DNA of 64,000 bases from JAKFYM01 sp964416595 (lineage in GTDB: Bacteria > Bdellovibrionota > UBA1018 > CAIPTA01). Both the position numbers and the translations under genes were made by a program. The stretch's first letter is position 1; every line of letters starts with the position of its first letter. Below the pieces are notes generated by a model. That model searched no databases and had not been told where the DNA came from. It saw only the letters and a list, made by a program, of their open reading frames with translations. Location: assembly GCA_964416595.1 (NCBI GenBank), contig CAYQES010000015.1, positions 1 through 64,000 of the forward strand, given 5' to 3'. Below, in pieces: positions 9,067 to 17,068 of this stretch.

Positions 9067-9393
9067 TTACCACACATTCCACTTCTTCGCTTCATCCGCT
9101 ACCATCAAGAGCTTGAAGGGGTAGGCTTCGGCCCGCATTACGCCACCGAGAATCGCAGGATCTTTTTCCATAAAACTTTTGGCTTCTTCTAAATTTTCCG
9201 CCTCGAAAATCGCAAGGCCGAAATTATCTTTTAGATCCGTATCCGTGCGGCCGACGATTAAAACTTTTTTTTCATTTAAACCTTGCTGCAAATAGTCCGC
9301 GTGTTGCCCCAAGATTATTTGCACCTTTTCATCCCAAGCGGAAAAGCTATGGTATTTCGCGTTTAGCTCTAACTTATAAATAAAAAGTGGCAT
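9067..9393 (-). CDS. YciI-like protein
   Basis: 108 aa small ferredoxin-like alpha/beta protein with the YciI family pattern: a His in the first helix/loop (GQHADYLQQGL), the GRTD turn and FEAENLEEAKSFMEKDPAI near the end. The family is typically a dimeric enzyme-like fold with a His-Asp pair; physiological role is mostly unknown. The start lies 3 bp after dacB, so the two are probably co-transcribed. Confidence 0.8.
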   Translation of the reverse strand: MPLFIYKLELNAKYHSFSAWDEKVQIILGQHADYLQQGLNEKKVLIVGRTDTDLKDNFGLAIFEAENLEEAKSFMEKDPAILGGVMRAEAYPFKLLMVADEAKKWNVW

Positions 9394-9396
9394 GAT

Positions 9397-10827
9397 TTAT
9401 TGTTCCTCTACGCCACCGGCGCGGAAGATTTGTGGGTAAGGTGTGAACACGGGCTCCGCAGAGGAAGATAAAAATTCTGCGAGTTTGGCGCCTACACGAT
9501 CTTGCGCATCCCGGGCAGTATTTTTCAAAGAGGGATTTCCAGTGGCCAAAATCACGAAAGGAACAAAATCTGCACCCTCGGGCACATAGCCCGATAAATT
9601 AAACACTCCGTTTAAGGTGCCAGTTTTCGCCCGTAAGCGACCAGCGGCGGGACTGTTTTTCATGCGTTTGGAGAGAGTTCCATCTACTCCCGCGATGGGC
9701 AGCGCCCCCCAAATGGTAGAAAAATAGGGTTGGGTTTTGATGTGTTCGAGTAAAGCTAGTAGGGATTGGGGAGTCACTTGGCTTGCACGGGAGAGGCCGG
9801 AGCCATCGTGAAACAGACCAAAGATGCGGTGTTCGCCTAAGAATCGGTGGAGATTATGCAATCCGCCTTGCAATAAACTTCGGTCGCCTTGCAAGGCAAT
9901 GGATTTTAAAAAAGCATCCCCCAGCATATTGATGCTATTTTTCAAAAAAGGTTTTAGGAGTTCAGAAAGAGGGGGCGAGTAAAATTCCAATTCTTTTTTT
10001 ACGCCTCTTCTCGAATCCGCAGGCAAGAATTGGATGCCTTGGTTTTTTAGGGCTTGGACAAAAAGTTTTTGCACCCAAGATTTGGTGTCCCAAACAGGGA
10101 GATAAAAACTAACGGGAGCGGAGCCTGCTTTCCAAGTGCCGTTTATGGTGAGCCGAAAATCCGTGGCATTTACTTCAAGGTTGGTAGAGTTACCGGCGCG
10201 GATATTGAGGGTCACGGGCATTTCTAAACCGGGAGACTGCCAGCGAGCTTGTGTGGGGGAAAGAATATCCAGGAAGGCGCAATTGATATCCAGGTTAAAG
10301 CTTTGGGCAAGGCCCCCACTGCAAGTGGCAGGATCTTGGGGCTGCCAGCCTTCCGAAATTTCTAATTGGTCCCATCGGGGATCACTGGCGCTCAAAGTTA
10401 CGCTGCCCTGGATTTTTTGCACTCCCTTAGCCCTTAAGGCCCGGGCGATGGCGTTCACGCGGCTGTTGAGGTTTTCACCGATTTCAGCCAAACCCCAAGA
10501 AGGATCTCCGCTGCCTACGAGTTCTAGATTTTGGATGGTATTGCTGTTGATTTCTTCCCAGTTGAGGCGTGTGGTGTAACGGAAATTTTCTCCTAAAAAA
10601 TGTAAAGCTGCCGCGGCCACGAAGAGTTTGGCATTGGAGGCGGGAGGAAATATATGGGAAGAGTTTTGCTCATAGGGGGTGGGATCCTCCAAGAGCACAC
10701 CAAACCGCACTCGGTGGCCGCCATTTTGATCGAGCAAGTTTTTCCAGTCTGGTTGTTGGGAGTGGGCAAATGGCCCCGAGATTAGGAATGCCAGTAGGCA
10801 AATGAACCTCATTCTTAATCGTCCCAT
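9397..10827 (-). CDS. dacB: D-alanyl-D-alanine carboxypeptidase/endopeptidase (PBP4, family S13)
   Basis: 476 aa, close to the 477 aa of E. coli PBP4. It acts in the periplasm to trim or cut peptidoglycan crosslinks. The three active-site motifs are present: SxxK (S64-N-A-K67 in PPASNAKLF), SxN (SIN in KNSINMLGD) and KTG (RAKTGTLNG). A signal peptide follows the second Met (MRFICLLAFLISG, cleavage near AHS-QQ). The ATG at 10812 is therefore the more likely start, and neither candidate start has a strong ribosome binding site. The YciI-like gene follows in the same direction. Confidence 0.93.
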   Translation of the reverse strand: MGRLRMRFICLLAFLISGPFAHSQQPDWKNLLDQNGGHRVRFGVLLEDPTPYEQNSSHIFPPASNAKLFVAAAALHFLGENFRYTTRLNWEEINSNTIQNLELVGSGDPSWGLAEIGENLNSRVNAIARALRAKGVQKIQGSVTLSASDPRWDQLEISEGWQPQDPATCSGGLAQSFNLDINCAFLDILSPTQARWQSPGLEMPVTLNIRAGNSTNLEVNATDFRLTINGTWKAGSAPVSFYLPVWDTKSWVQKLFVQALKNQGIQFLPADSRRGVKKELEFYSPPLSELLKPFLKNSINMLGDAFLKSIALQGDRSLLQGGLHNLHRFLGEHRIFGLFHDGSGLSRASQVTPQSLLALLEHIKTQPYFSTIWGALPIAGVDGTLSKRMKNSPAAGRLRAKTGTLNGVFNLSGYVPEGADFVPFVILATGNPSLKNTARDAQDRVGAKLAEFLSSSAEPVFTPYPQIFRAGGVEEQ

Positions 10828-10923
10828 TGATCTTACAGTGCGGCAAATAAGAAAGCGCCGAATACCGTGTAATGAAAAATTTATTTTGTGCTATAGAAAT
10901 AAAGAAAGTTTTACGGGGGCTAT

Positions 10924-11454
10924 ATGAAAAAGAGTTGGTTGTTACTTTTATTATTTGCAGTGCCCGTTTGGGCGGGAAAGGAAAAGGCTATGAATTTATA
11001 CGAAATTTCGGTGAAGGCAATTGATGGGCAAAGTAAAACTTTGGCGGAATATAAGGGCAAAGTTTTATTAATCGTGAACACGGCTTCTGAATGTGGTTTC
11101 ACTCCTCAGTATGCGGGCCTAGAAGAGCTTCATCAAAAATATAGAGAAAAAGGCTTAGTGATTTTAGGTTTTCCTTCCAATGATTTTGGTGGCCAAGAGC
11201 CGGGCACGGAAGCGGAGATTAAAAAGTTTTGTGAACTAAAATACAAAACTACCTTTCCTATGTACTCCAAAGTAAAGATCACAGGCTCAGAACCCCATCC
11301 GCTTTACAAAGAGTTACAAAAAACAGCGGAAGTGAAATGGAACTTTAACAAATTCTTGGTGGCAAGAGATGGTAAGATTCAATACTTTCCTTCCAAGGTG
11401 GAACCAAACTCCTCGGAATTAAAACAGGCAATCGAAGGAGCCCTAGCGCACTAA
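10924..11454 (+). CDS. Exported glutathione peroxidase-like thiol peroxidase
   Basis: 176 aa. A signal peptide (KKSWLLLLLFAVPVWAG) precedes a standard GPx fold. The catalytic tetrad is visible: Cys57 in NTASECGFT (cysteine, not selenocysteine), Gln91 in FGGQEPG, and Trp139-Asn140 in KWNFNKF. Such enzymes reduce hydroperoxides, usually with thioredoxin-like donors. The signal suggests a periplasmic or membrane-anchored site, less usual for bacterial GPx. The ribosome binding site (GGGGGC) is weak. The stop codon is followed with no gap by the tilS ATG, implying translational coupling. Confidence 0.9.
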   Translation: MKKSWLLLLLFAVPVWAGKEKAMNLYEISVKAIDGQSKTLAEYKGKVLLIVNTASECGFTPQYAGLEELHQKYREKGLVILGFPSNDFGGQEPGTEAEIKKFCELKYKTTFPMYSKVKITGSEPHPLYKELQKTAEVKWNFNKFLVARDGKIQYFPSKVEPNSSELKQAIEGALAH

Positions 11455-12660
11455 ATGAACCCTGGCTCTTCTGTACTAAAAGCTGTAGCTGCTACCTGGG
11501 CTAGGCTGCCGCAAGACGCCGTGGTTTTCTGCGCGGTTTCCGGTGGCCTAGATTCCATGGTGCTTTTGCACGGCCTCTGGCAGTACCGGCAAAAGAAAGA
11601 TCCTCGGCGATCTTTGGTGGTTTTGCACGTGAACCATAATTTAAGGGGCGCGGAATCCGATGGGGATGAAGCTTTCGTAAAAAAAGCGGCCGAGCAATTG
11701 GGGTTGAGCTTCTTCTCTACTAAGCTTTCTTGGGCTGAAAAACCTTCGCAAGCAAAAGCCCGGGCAAGGCGAATGGAATTCTTCCGCCAGCACCTCACGC
11801 CCCAAGACAGAATCTTTTTTGCTCATCATAGTGGAGACCAAGCGGAAACTGTGCTTTTTCGCCTAATGCGCGGCACGGGCCTTCAGGGTTTAAAAGGCAT
11901 GGCAATGGAAGCAGGCCAGAAGCTGCGCCCCTTTTTGGGTGTAAGCCGAGAAGATCTAAGTGCCGCAGCCAAATTTTGGGGTGTGACTTGGCGGGAAGAT
12001 TCTTCGAATGCCAATTTAAAATATGACCGCAATTGGATCCGCCATGAAGTATTGCCAATCCTAGAAAATCGCCGCCCGGGCGTGAGCGAAAAATTATCGG
12101 CCTTAGCTAGGGAAGTGAGCGCCCTGCCTAGCCCAAAAAAGATATTGCCTTGTTTTGATTCGGCCAGTGGTTGGAAATTATTTCGTGGTGAGGATTTATT
12201 GCACTCGTCTCCAGCGGTTCTAAGCCAAATCTTTAGCTTAAACCGTCAACACACCTTTCATTTGCAGCGTCTATTGCAAAAAGGCTCTGGCCAAGAAACA
12301 GCGGAGGGCATTGAGTTTCATTACTCTGCGGGTATTCTTTTGGCCCAAGAAACTGCTATGCCAAAAAATACATTTTTTGAAACCCATGGGCAGGAATTGG
12401 TGATGGGAAGTTTGCTTGGTAAATGGCGATTGCAGTCAGGTTCCGTAACAGAAGTTGGATTTGCCATGGATTTAGCCTTGGGCGAAAGGGCTAAAAAGGA
12501 ATTTCAACGTTTTGCTGTGCCCGTATTTTTCCGGGGTCTATTGCCATTCGTGGTGCAAAAAGGAAAAGCGCGGGTGCTACTGCCCCAGCGCTTAAAAGAT
12601 TTTACTTTTGTGCGGGCGGATTTTTCTTCCGCTGCTAATTGGTGGCTTAATCCATCTTGA
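11455..12660 (+). CDS. tilS: tRNA(Ile)-lysidine synthase
   Basis: 401 aa. The N-terminal PP-loop ATPase motif SGGLDS (residues 29-34), the motif VNHNLRGAESDGDEAFV and AHHSGDQAETVLFRLMRGTG identify TilS. It converts C34 of tRNA-Ile(CAU) to lysidine so that it reads AUA. The C-terminal domain (about 200-401) is less conserved. The gene follows the glutathione peroxidase without a gap. Its last 14 bp overlap the end of a convergent small gene. Confidence 0.92.
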   Translation: MNPGSSVLKAVAATWARLPQDAVVFCAVSGGLDSMVLLHGLWQYRQKKDPRRSLVVLHVNHNLRGAESDGDEAFVKKAAEQLGLSFFSTKLSWAEKPSQAKARARRMEFFRQHLTPQDRIFFAHHSGDQAETVLFRLMRGTGLQGLKGMAMEAGQKLRPFLGVSREDLSAAAKFWGVTWREDSSNANLKYDRNWIRHEVLPILENRRPGVSEKLSALAREVSALPSPKKILPCFDSASGWKLFRGEDLLHSSPAVLSQIFSLNRQHTFHLQRLLQKGSGQETAEGIEFHYSAGILLAQETAMPKNTFFETHGQELVMGSLLGKWRLQSGSVTEVGFAMDLALGERAKKEFQRFAVPVFFRGLLPFVVQKGKARVLLPQRLKDFTFVRADFSSAANWWLNPS

Positions 12661-13135
12661 GGGAACGGTGGTCCGGTTGCCGGGATTTCCAAAAGAAAAA
12701 ACCTCCTACCACCGCAGCCGCCGCAGCTCCGACCCACAGCCATTTTTGGGGCGACGGTTTTATTTCTTCTATAGATAGAAGCGGCGTTTGTTCGGCGAGG
12801 GCTCTTGGTTTTATGGGCGGCATTTCTGTAAGTTCAGCGCAAGCTTTGCCCGCTTCTCCTGGCCCAAAAGCGACAGCTTCTTCTCCTTCGGGCGCCACAT
12901 AGGTTCCGCTAAGTTTTCCTTCCTTTTCTTCCAGGCGTAAACGATAGGGGCCACTGCCGTTTTCTGTGAGCTCCCAGGAGAGACCAAGATTTTGGGAAAG
13001 GCAATGCAAGAGATCAATGGCCTCTTCGGCTAAATTTTCATTTTTGATTCTGGCGCTGAATTCGATAGGGGAGTTGGCGGCTGCGGGTAGACTAAAGCAA
13101 AAGATCAAAAATTGTATAAGAACTTTATTTTTCAT
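12647..13135 (-). CDS. Hypothetical protein with signal peptide and C-terminal TM anchor
   Basis: 162 aa from the ATG at 13135, chosen because AGGAGG lies just upstream and a signal peptide follows (MKNKVLIQFLIFCFSLPAAA); a longer frame has no such support. The soluble part (about 20-125) has two Cys and an acidic composition. A Pro-rich stretch leads to one C-terminal hydrophobic helix (WLWVGAAAAAVVGGFFFW) and a short basic tail. It is the last gene of the flp/TadE-like cluster, with a 4-bp ATGA overlap with the preceding gene. No family recognised. Confidence 0.75.
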   Translation of the reverse strand: MKNKVLIQFLIFCFSLPAAANSPIEFSARIKNENLAEEAIDLLHCLSQNLGLSWELTENGSGPYRLRLEEKEGKLSGTYVAPEGEEAVAFGPGEAGKACAELTEMPPIKPRALAEQTPLLSIEEIKPSPQKWLWVGAAAAAVVGGFFFWKSRQPDHRSLKMD

Positions 13136-13416
13136 AGAACCTCCTGCACATGACTGGGTTGAGAAATGGGTTGGCAAAAAAAGGGAGCTTCGGGCCAAGA
13201 GCCTTTGGCCGCGAGTGCTCTAGGTGGCAGATAGAGAAATTCAATATTTTCCGTTTCTGACTCTAAAGCGTAGTACTGCCCCGGTACCAAGCCCCCGCAG
13301 CTCGGTGGATCGGACCAAAGCCAGCCCCTTTTTTCTAAAAGTGGGATGCGAGGATCGAGGGTTGGGCCTTCAGAAAAACTTAAATAGATCGACACCGCCA
13401 GAGCGAAAAATCCCAT
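13132..13416 (-). CDS. Small protein with N-terminal membrane segment (flp cluster)
   Basis: 94 aa from the ATG at 13416, the first start after the frame clears the preceding gene; a longer open frame to 13593 overlaps that gene and looks like its shadow. The hydrophobic N-terminus (MGFFALAVSIYLSFS) resembles a signal or pseudopilin-like helix, followed by a short domain with two Cys (DPPSCGG and FFCQP). The stop overlaps the next start (ATGA). No Shine-Dalgarno is obvious, so translation probably depends on the upstream gene. Function unknown. Confidence 0.55.
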   Translation of the reverse strand: MGFFALAVSIYLSFSEGPTLDPRIPLLEKRGWLWSDPPSCGGLVPGQYYALESETENIEFLYLPPRALAAKGSWPEAPFFCQPISQPSHVQEVL

Positions 13417-13600
13417 CTGTAGGTAAAAACTCGGTCTTTTTAGCGCGGATTTTTTGGATTTCGCTATTGCGGTGCTGGATGATTTGGCGAAAGCGTTTTT
13501 TCCAAGCTTGGTGGATTTCCATTGTTCCCACCACAAAGAGCGTGGCCAGTAAGAGGCTAAGAATGGTTTCAACAAGGATACTTCCCCTTTCATTGTTCAT
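13370..13600 (-). CDS. TadE-like/pseudopilin-like small membrane protein
   Basis: 76 aa. The N-terminus ERGSILVETILSLLLATLFVVG is typical of TadE/pseudopilin proteins: a short basic/Gly leader, Glu early in a single membrane helix, then a charged tail. Its start overlaps the end of the upstream gene by 11 bp and its end overlaps the downstream gene by about 47 bp, so the whole cluster is very compact. Probably a minor component of the Flp-type fibre or of a related secretion structure. Confidence 0.6.
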   Translation of the reverse strand: MNNERGSILVETILSLLLATLFVVGTMEIHQAWKKRFRQIIQHRNSEIQKIRAKKTEFLPTDGIFRSGGVDLFKFF

Positions 13601-14324
13601 AAAAGTCCGAAAAAGAATTTTTAAAGAGTTGTGTGTCGCCGTCTAAGCTGAGGCGCGTTTGTTGTTTTTTGCCCGTGCATGTAACCCGAAGAAGGGGGCT
13701 TGTGCGAAATACGAGCGGTCCATAGACATCGGGCAAAAGAGCTTTTTCTCGTTGCAGGGCTTGTTTTAAAAAAGAGTTCGGCTGGCAAAAGGCCGGGTCT
13801 TTAGAAAAAGGCGTGGGAGCGCAGCGGGCCGCTACTAGTTCTTTGGTTTGATACAGCGCCAATTGCGTATTCTGCCAATGGGCTGAGCCATGGTTGATTT
13901 TTTTTAAGCCGGCTTCTCCCAAAGAACCTAAAAGCTTGCCCGCCACCCCCCCAAGCGCGGATAGACCTTTGGCCATATAGAGAGCCAAGGCCGTGAGCCG
14001 GATCATGCGATTGGACGTAATCAAGTTCTCGGCAAAATGTTTGCGGATATGCAGGTAACGAACGGCGCAAATATCTAAACGGGACTGCATCGCGATGCGT
14101 TGTTGGGATAGCTTTACCACTTTAACGGTTCCTCCTAGGAAAAGTAGGGCGAGGAAAAGTAGCGGTAGCAGGAGAAGGAGGGAAAATCCCTTTTCCCCTA
14201 AGTGATTGACGGGCTTTGGTGAAAGAGCGGTGATTCTCCCAGCGGGCCGATACCCCTTTCCAGAGTACCAAAGCGCATAAGCAAGCCGCCGTAAACATGC
14301 ATAGAGCACTAGCAAGGGCTTCAA
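13590..14324 (-). CDS. TadE/TadG-like protein, start unresolved
   Basis: The open frame is 244 codons, but its first 40 or so residues read like an off-frame shadow of the preceding gene. The convincing protein begins near GEKGFSLLLLLPLLFLALLFLGG (codons 43-65), a Flp/TadE-style leader with one membrane helix, followed by an approximately 180-residue extracytoplasmic domain with four Cys. There is no ATG, GTG or TTG in the right place: only a TTG at 14324 or a CTG inside the helix. The run GGGGAAAAGGGA (14187-14198, minus strand) sits exactly at the junction. Either a frameshift, a non-canonical start or a sequence error is involved. Confidence 0.55.
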   Translation of the reverse strand: MKPLLVLYACLRRLAYALWYSGKGYRPAGRITALSPKPVNHLGEKGFSLLLLLPLLFLALLFLGGTVKVVKLSQQRIAMQSRLDICAVRYLHIRKHFAENLITSNRMIRLTALALYMAKGLSALGGVAGKLLGSLGEAGLKKINHGSAHWQNTQLALYQTKELVAARCAPTPFSKDPAFCQPNSFLKQALQREKALLPDVYGPLVFRTSPLLRVTCTGKKQQTRLSLDGDTQLFKNSFSDFYEQ

Positions 14325-14349
14325 GGGTAATGCTTCCTTTTTCGTTCAT
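14122..14349 (-). CDS. TadE-like small membrane protein
   Basis: 75 aa starting NEKGSITLEALASALCMF, with Glu early in one membrane helix, as in TadE/pseudopilins. The ATG overlaps the flp stop (ATGA). After about residue 50 the frame becomes Pro/Arg-rich (PPSPATATFPRPTFPRR), which looks like the other frame of the next gene's membrane helix. The genuine protein may therefore end early or shift frame at 14187-14198 into the TadG-like gene. Confidence 0.55.
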   Translation of the reverse strand: MNEKGSITLEALASALCMFTAACLCALVLWKGVSARWENHRSFTKARQSLRGKGIFPPSPATATFPRPTFPRRNR

Positions 14350-14522
14350 GGGCTTAAATTTACGGGAATGCCATCTTCGATTTGGTTCTTTATTTCTTTG
14401 AACTTGGAGTTGATTTTTGTGCCTAGTAGTTTGGTGGAAGTCACGCAAACTAGCACCACCAAGGCTAAGAGGATCATGTATTCCACTAAGCTCTGGCCGC
14501 TTTCGTTTAGTCTCTTTTTCAT
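14346..14522 (-). CDS. flp: Flp-family type IVb pilin
   Basis: 58 aa. It has a short basic leader, then SGQSLVEYMILLALVVLV, the Flp motif with Gly before the cleavage site and the Glu-Tyr pair at +5/+6, then a short hydrophilic tail. Flp pilins are cleaved by a prepilin peptidase and polymerise into adhesive fibres through the Tad machinery. AGGAG precedes the chosen ATG; a longer frame to 14567 lacks support. It heads a six-gene overlapping cluster on the minus strand, but no TadA ATPase, TadB/C or prepilin peptidase is in this window. Confidence 0.85.
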   Translation of the reverse strand: MKKRLNESGQSLVEYMILLALVVLVCVTSTKLLGTKINSKFKEIKNQIEDGIPVNLSP

Positions 14523-14643
14523 GGAGTCTCCTGAAGTTTTACGGTTGATGGAGCGTTTTGATGGCAAAACTTATGCCGCTTCGAGACGTATTTTTCCTCT
14601 GCCTGGTGCTTGCAAAAGGTAAGAGATTTAGACCGCTGGTAGA

Positions 14644-14673
14644 TTGACAGGAAAGGGGAGGGGAGGGGATACT
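14644..14673 (+). promoter_or_regulatory. Probable promoter for the SPOR-cupin-manC operon
   Basis: A consensus TTGACA (14644) is followed after 18 bp by GATACT (14668). The spacer is an unusually pure purine run of GGGGA repeats. The ATG of the SPOR gene is at 14701, giving a leader of about 20 nt with GAGG as ribosome binding site. Confidence 0.5.
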
Positions 14674-14700
14674 GAAAGCTAACGCCCTTACGAGGTTTTC

Positions 14701-15495
14701 ATGTCGGACAAGCCGTCCCTATATGTCGTGGAAAAAAAAGAAGTAGTGATCTTAGTGATCCTTTTTGTGCTGGTCACGGTGCTGGCTTTCACGATGGGGG
14801 TTCGCTACGGGGAATCCGTTGGGAAAAAAGCCGCCCGGGAACAGACCGCCGTGGAAGAGGAAATGGGCGCGAGTGAGACAGATAAAATCGGTGGTAAATT
14901 AGGCGACCCTAGCCATGACAGTGAAACCAAGGCCGGTGATAAACATGCCAGTGATGGTGGTGCTAAAGATTCCCACGATAGCCCTGGTGAAAAACCAGCA
15001 GCCGCTGCTGGCCACGGAGAAACCACAAAACCAGAGGCTGCTGCGGCACACGATAGCCATGGGGTGAAGCCAGAAGTGGCGGCCAAGGCTTCTAGCAAAG
15101 AGCCAGAAAAGTCTGCTTCGCCCGCTAAAGAATCCGTGGAAAAAGATTCCGATGAGTTTTTATTAAACGCCTTAAAAGATTCGGGAGTAGAACCCCCTGG
15201 AGGAAAAACTCCTGGCAACCAACACTTACCCCAGAATGTAAAAAAGGCTCAAAGTGGCTCTTATGTGATTCAAGTAGGAAGCCACCCAACCCGCAACGAG
15301 GCCGAGAGCCAATTGCGGGCTTTGAAGGCGAAAAAAGTGGACGCCGAAATCTTGCCCCCCTTTAAAGACAAACAGGGCGAGTGGCATCGGGTAGTGATAA
15401 GTGGATATAAAACAAAGCGTGAGGCCGAGAAGGAAGCCACCAACCTAAAAGGCCGTCGCGTGATTGTGAGCTTTTTTGTGTGGAGGTTGCCTTGA
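14701..15495 (+). CDS. SPOR-domain inner-membrane protein
   Basis: 264 aa. One N-terminal membrane helix (VVILVILFVLVTVLAF, about residues 15-32) anchors the protein. The periplasmic middle (about 50-175) is low-complexity Ala/Lys/His/Glu with repeated HDS and KPEA stretches. The C-terminus (about 182-262) is a SPOR domain (YVIQVGSHPTRNEAESQLRA ... WHRVVISGYKTKREAEKE). SPOR domains bind glycan strands stripped of stem peptides at division sites, as in FtsN and DedD. Architecture and length resemble FtsN/DedD-type division proteins. The stop overlaps the cupin gene. Confidence 0.85.
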   Translation: MSDKPSLYVVEKKEVVILVILFVLVTVLAFTMGVRYGESVGKKAAREQTAVEEEMGASETDKIGGKLGDPSHDSETKAGDKHASDGGAKDSHDSPGEKPAAAAGHGETTKPEAAAAHDSHGVKPEVAAKASSKEPEKSASPAKESVEKDSDEFLLNALKDSGVEPPGGKTPGNQHLPQNVKKAQSGSYVIQVGSHPTRNEAESQLRALKAKKVDAEILPPFKDKQGEWHRVVISGYKTKREAEKEATNLKGRRVIVSFFVWRLP

Positions 15496-15869
15496 GTTTA
15501 CGAGAGCAAAAAATAGTCACCAAGCCCTGGGGGCATGAGGTGATTTTTGCTGTTACCAAGGATTATGTGGGCAAGGTGTTGGTGATTAAGGCCGGGCACC
15601 AATTGTCGTTGCAGTTTCATAAGGTGAAAGAAGAAACCATTTATCTCCATGGCGGCAAGATGAAGTTTCTTGTGGAAAATGCGCAAGGAATTATGGAAGA
15701 GCATATTCTGCTGCCGGGACAAAGTTTTCATATTGCGCCAAACACGAAACATAGAATGGTGGCCGTAGAGGACTGCGAAGTATTTGAAGTAAGCACTCCT
15801 TACCTAGAGGATGTGGTGCGCTTAGAAGATAGCTACGGACGGGCCCCGGATTCTGGGTCTACTTCATGA
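15492..15869 (+). CDS. Cupin-type mannose-6-phosphate isomerase
   Basis: 125 aa from a TTG start at 15492, preferred over a GTG at 15480 because GGAGG lies five bases upstream. It is a single cupin fold with the type II phosphomannose isomerase pattern: KPWGHE near the N-terminus, SLQFHKVKEETIYLHGGKM with metal-binding His/Glu, and FHIAPNTKHRMVA. It would interconvert fructose-6-P and mannose-6-P. The next gene, overlapping by 4 bp, is the guanylyltransferase, so the two halves of the usual ManC fusion are split here. Confidence 0.82.
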   Translation: MSLREQKIVTKPWGHEVIFAVTKDYVGKVLVIKAGHQLSLQFHKVKEETIYLHGGKMKFLVENAQGIMEEHILLPGQSFHIAPNTKHRMVAVEDCEVFEVSTPYLEDVVRLEDSYGRAPDSGSTS

Positions 15870-16930
15870 AATCCGAATGGCTCTTTATTTTAGCAGGGGG
15901 TTCTGGCACTCGCTTTTGGCCCCGTAGCCGGGCCGCTTTGCCAAAACAATTTTTGCCTTTGGCGGGAGATGAGCCATTATTGATCACCACCGTGCGAAGG
16001 TTTCTCTCCTGGATTCCCCAGGAAAAAATGGTGGTAGTTACTACTAAGGGATTGGAGCAGGAAACCAAACGCTTGCTGCAGAGTTTTCCTGGCATCCAAG
16101 TGTTGGCCGAGCCGGAAGCAAAAAATACGGCACCGGCCCTTGTGATGGCGATGGAGTGGCTGCGGGTGCAAGATCCCCAAGCCACTGCTGTGGTGGTGCC
16201 GGCGGACCATTGGATCGCCGATATTTCAGAATATATAACCGTGATGAAACGTGCCACCCAAGCGGCCCGGGAGCATAAGAGCTTATGCACAGTGGGCATT
16301 CAACCCTATCGCCCAGAAACGGGCTATGGCTATATCCGCACGGGCGAAGTGGTGGCGGGTGGATTATTTCAGGTGGATCGATTCGTGGAGAAACCTTCTC
16401 GGGAAGTGGCCGAAACCATGGTGCAGAGCTCGGAATATCTTTGGAATGCGGGCATGTTTGTGTGGACAGTGGAAGCCTTTTTCCAAGAATTGCAAACTTG
16501 TGGTTTTCCTTCTTTTGCTCCTTATGCTGAGGCCTTGCGCGCAAAAGGCAAAGCCGATGAGGCGCTTAAAACTGCCTATAGCAGTGCTCCCGCGATCAGC
16601 ATTGACTATGCACTTTTAGAAAAAAGCAAAAATGTGATGGTATTGCCAGGTAGCTCGTTTGGCTGGAACGATTTAGGAAGTTTTATTTCTTTGGAAGAAG
16701 TGTATCCCAAAACCGAAGGGGGAGTGGCTAAAGCCAAGCGGGTGCTGGCTTTAGATTCACTGGCTAATATCGTGGATGCTCCCGGGAAAACTGTGGCACT
16801 TTTGGGTGTGACAGATATGATTCTCGTAGACGCGGGCGACGTGATTTTGTTGGCCACAAAAGAGCGCGCCCAAGAAGTGAAACGCTTAGTGGAACGGCTC
16901 AAAAGCGAAGGTTTAAAAGACCTCGTGTAA
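15866..16930 (+). CDS. manC: Mannose-1-phosphate guanylyltransferase
   Basis: 354 aa nucleotidyltransferase. The N-terminal signature GGSGTRFWPRSRAALPKQF binds GTP, and FVEKPSRE and SSFGWNDLGSF are family motifs. It makes GDP-mannose for surface polysaccharides or glycoconjugates. The usual C-terminal isomerase domain is absent and encoded by the preceding cupin gene. The start overlaps that gene (ATGA). Substrate specificity for mannose-1-P is inferred from this pairing. Confidence 0.9.
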   Translation: MKSEWLFILAGGSGTRFWPRSRAALPKQFLPLAGDEPLLITTVRRFLSWIPQEKMVVVTTKGLEQETKRLLQSFPGIQVLAEPEAKNTAPALVMAMEWLRVQDPQATAVVVPADHWIADISEYITVMKRATQAAREHKSLCTVGIQPYRPETGYGYIRTGEVVAGGLFQVDRFVEKPSREVAETMVQSSEYLWNAGMFVWTVEAFFQELQTCGFPSFAPYAEALRAKGKADEALKTAYSSAPAISIDYALLEKSKNVMVLPGSSFGWNDLGSFISLEEVYPKTEGGVAKAKRVLALDSLANIVDAPGKTVALLGVTDMILVDAGDVILLATKERAQEVKRLVERLKSEGLKDLV

Positions 16931-17068
16931 TTTTTTTGTCAGAGCCTGTAAGTAAATTTCTCAAGATATCTTTGCCTTCTTGTTGGCGGAATACGACGCC
17001 AGATGCTCTACTTTATGGCGTAGGACGCAAAAGGTTTTTTGCGCCAGGGAAGTTTTAAGGAGGAAAAA

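Noticed and set aside
13132..13593. 153-codon version of the small gene ending at 13132
   Set aside because: Its first 59 codons overlap the TadE-like gene and read as its off-frame shadow; the ATG at 13416 is preferred.
14805..15218. 137-aa antisense frame with Ala/Ser-rich sequence
   Set aside because: It is the reverse of the low-complexity linker of the SPOR protein.
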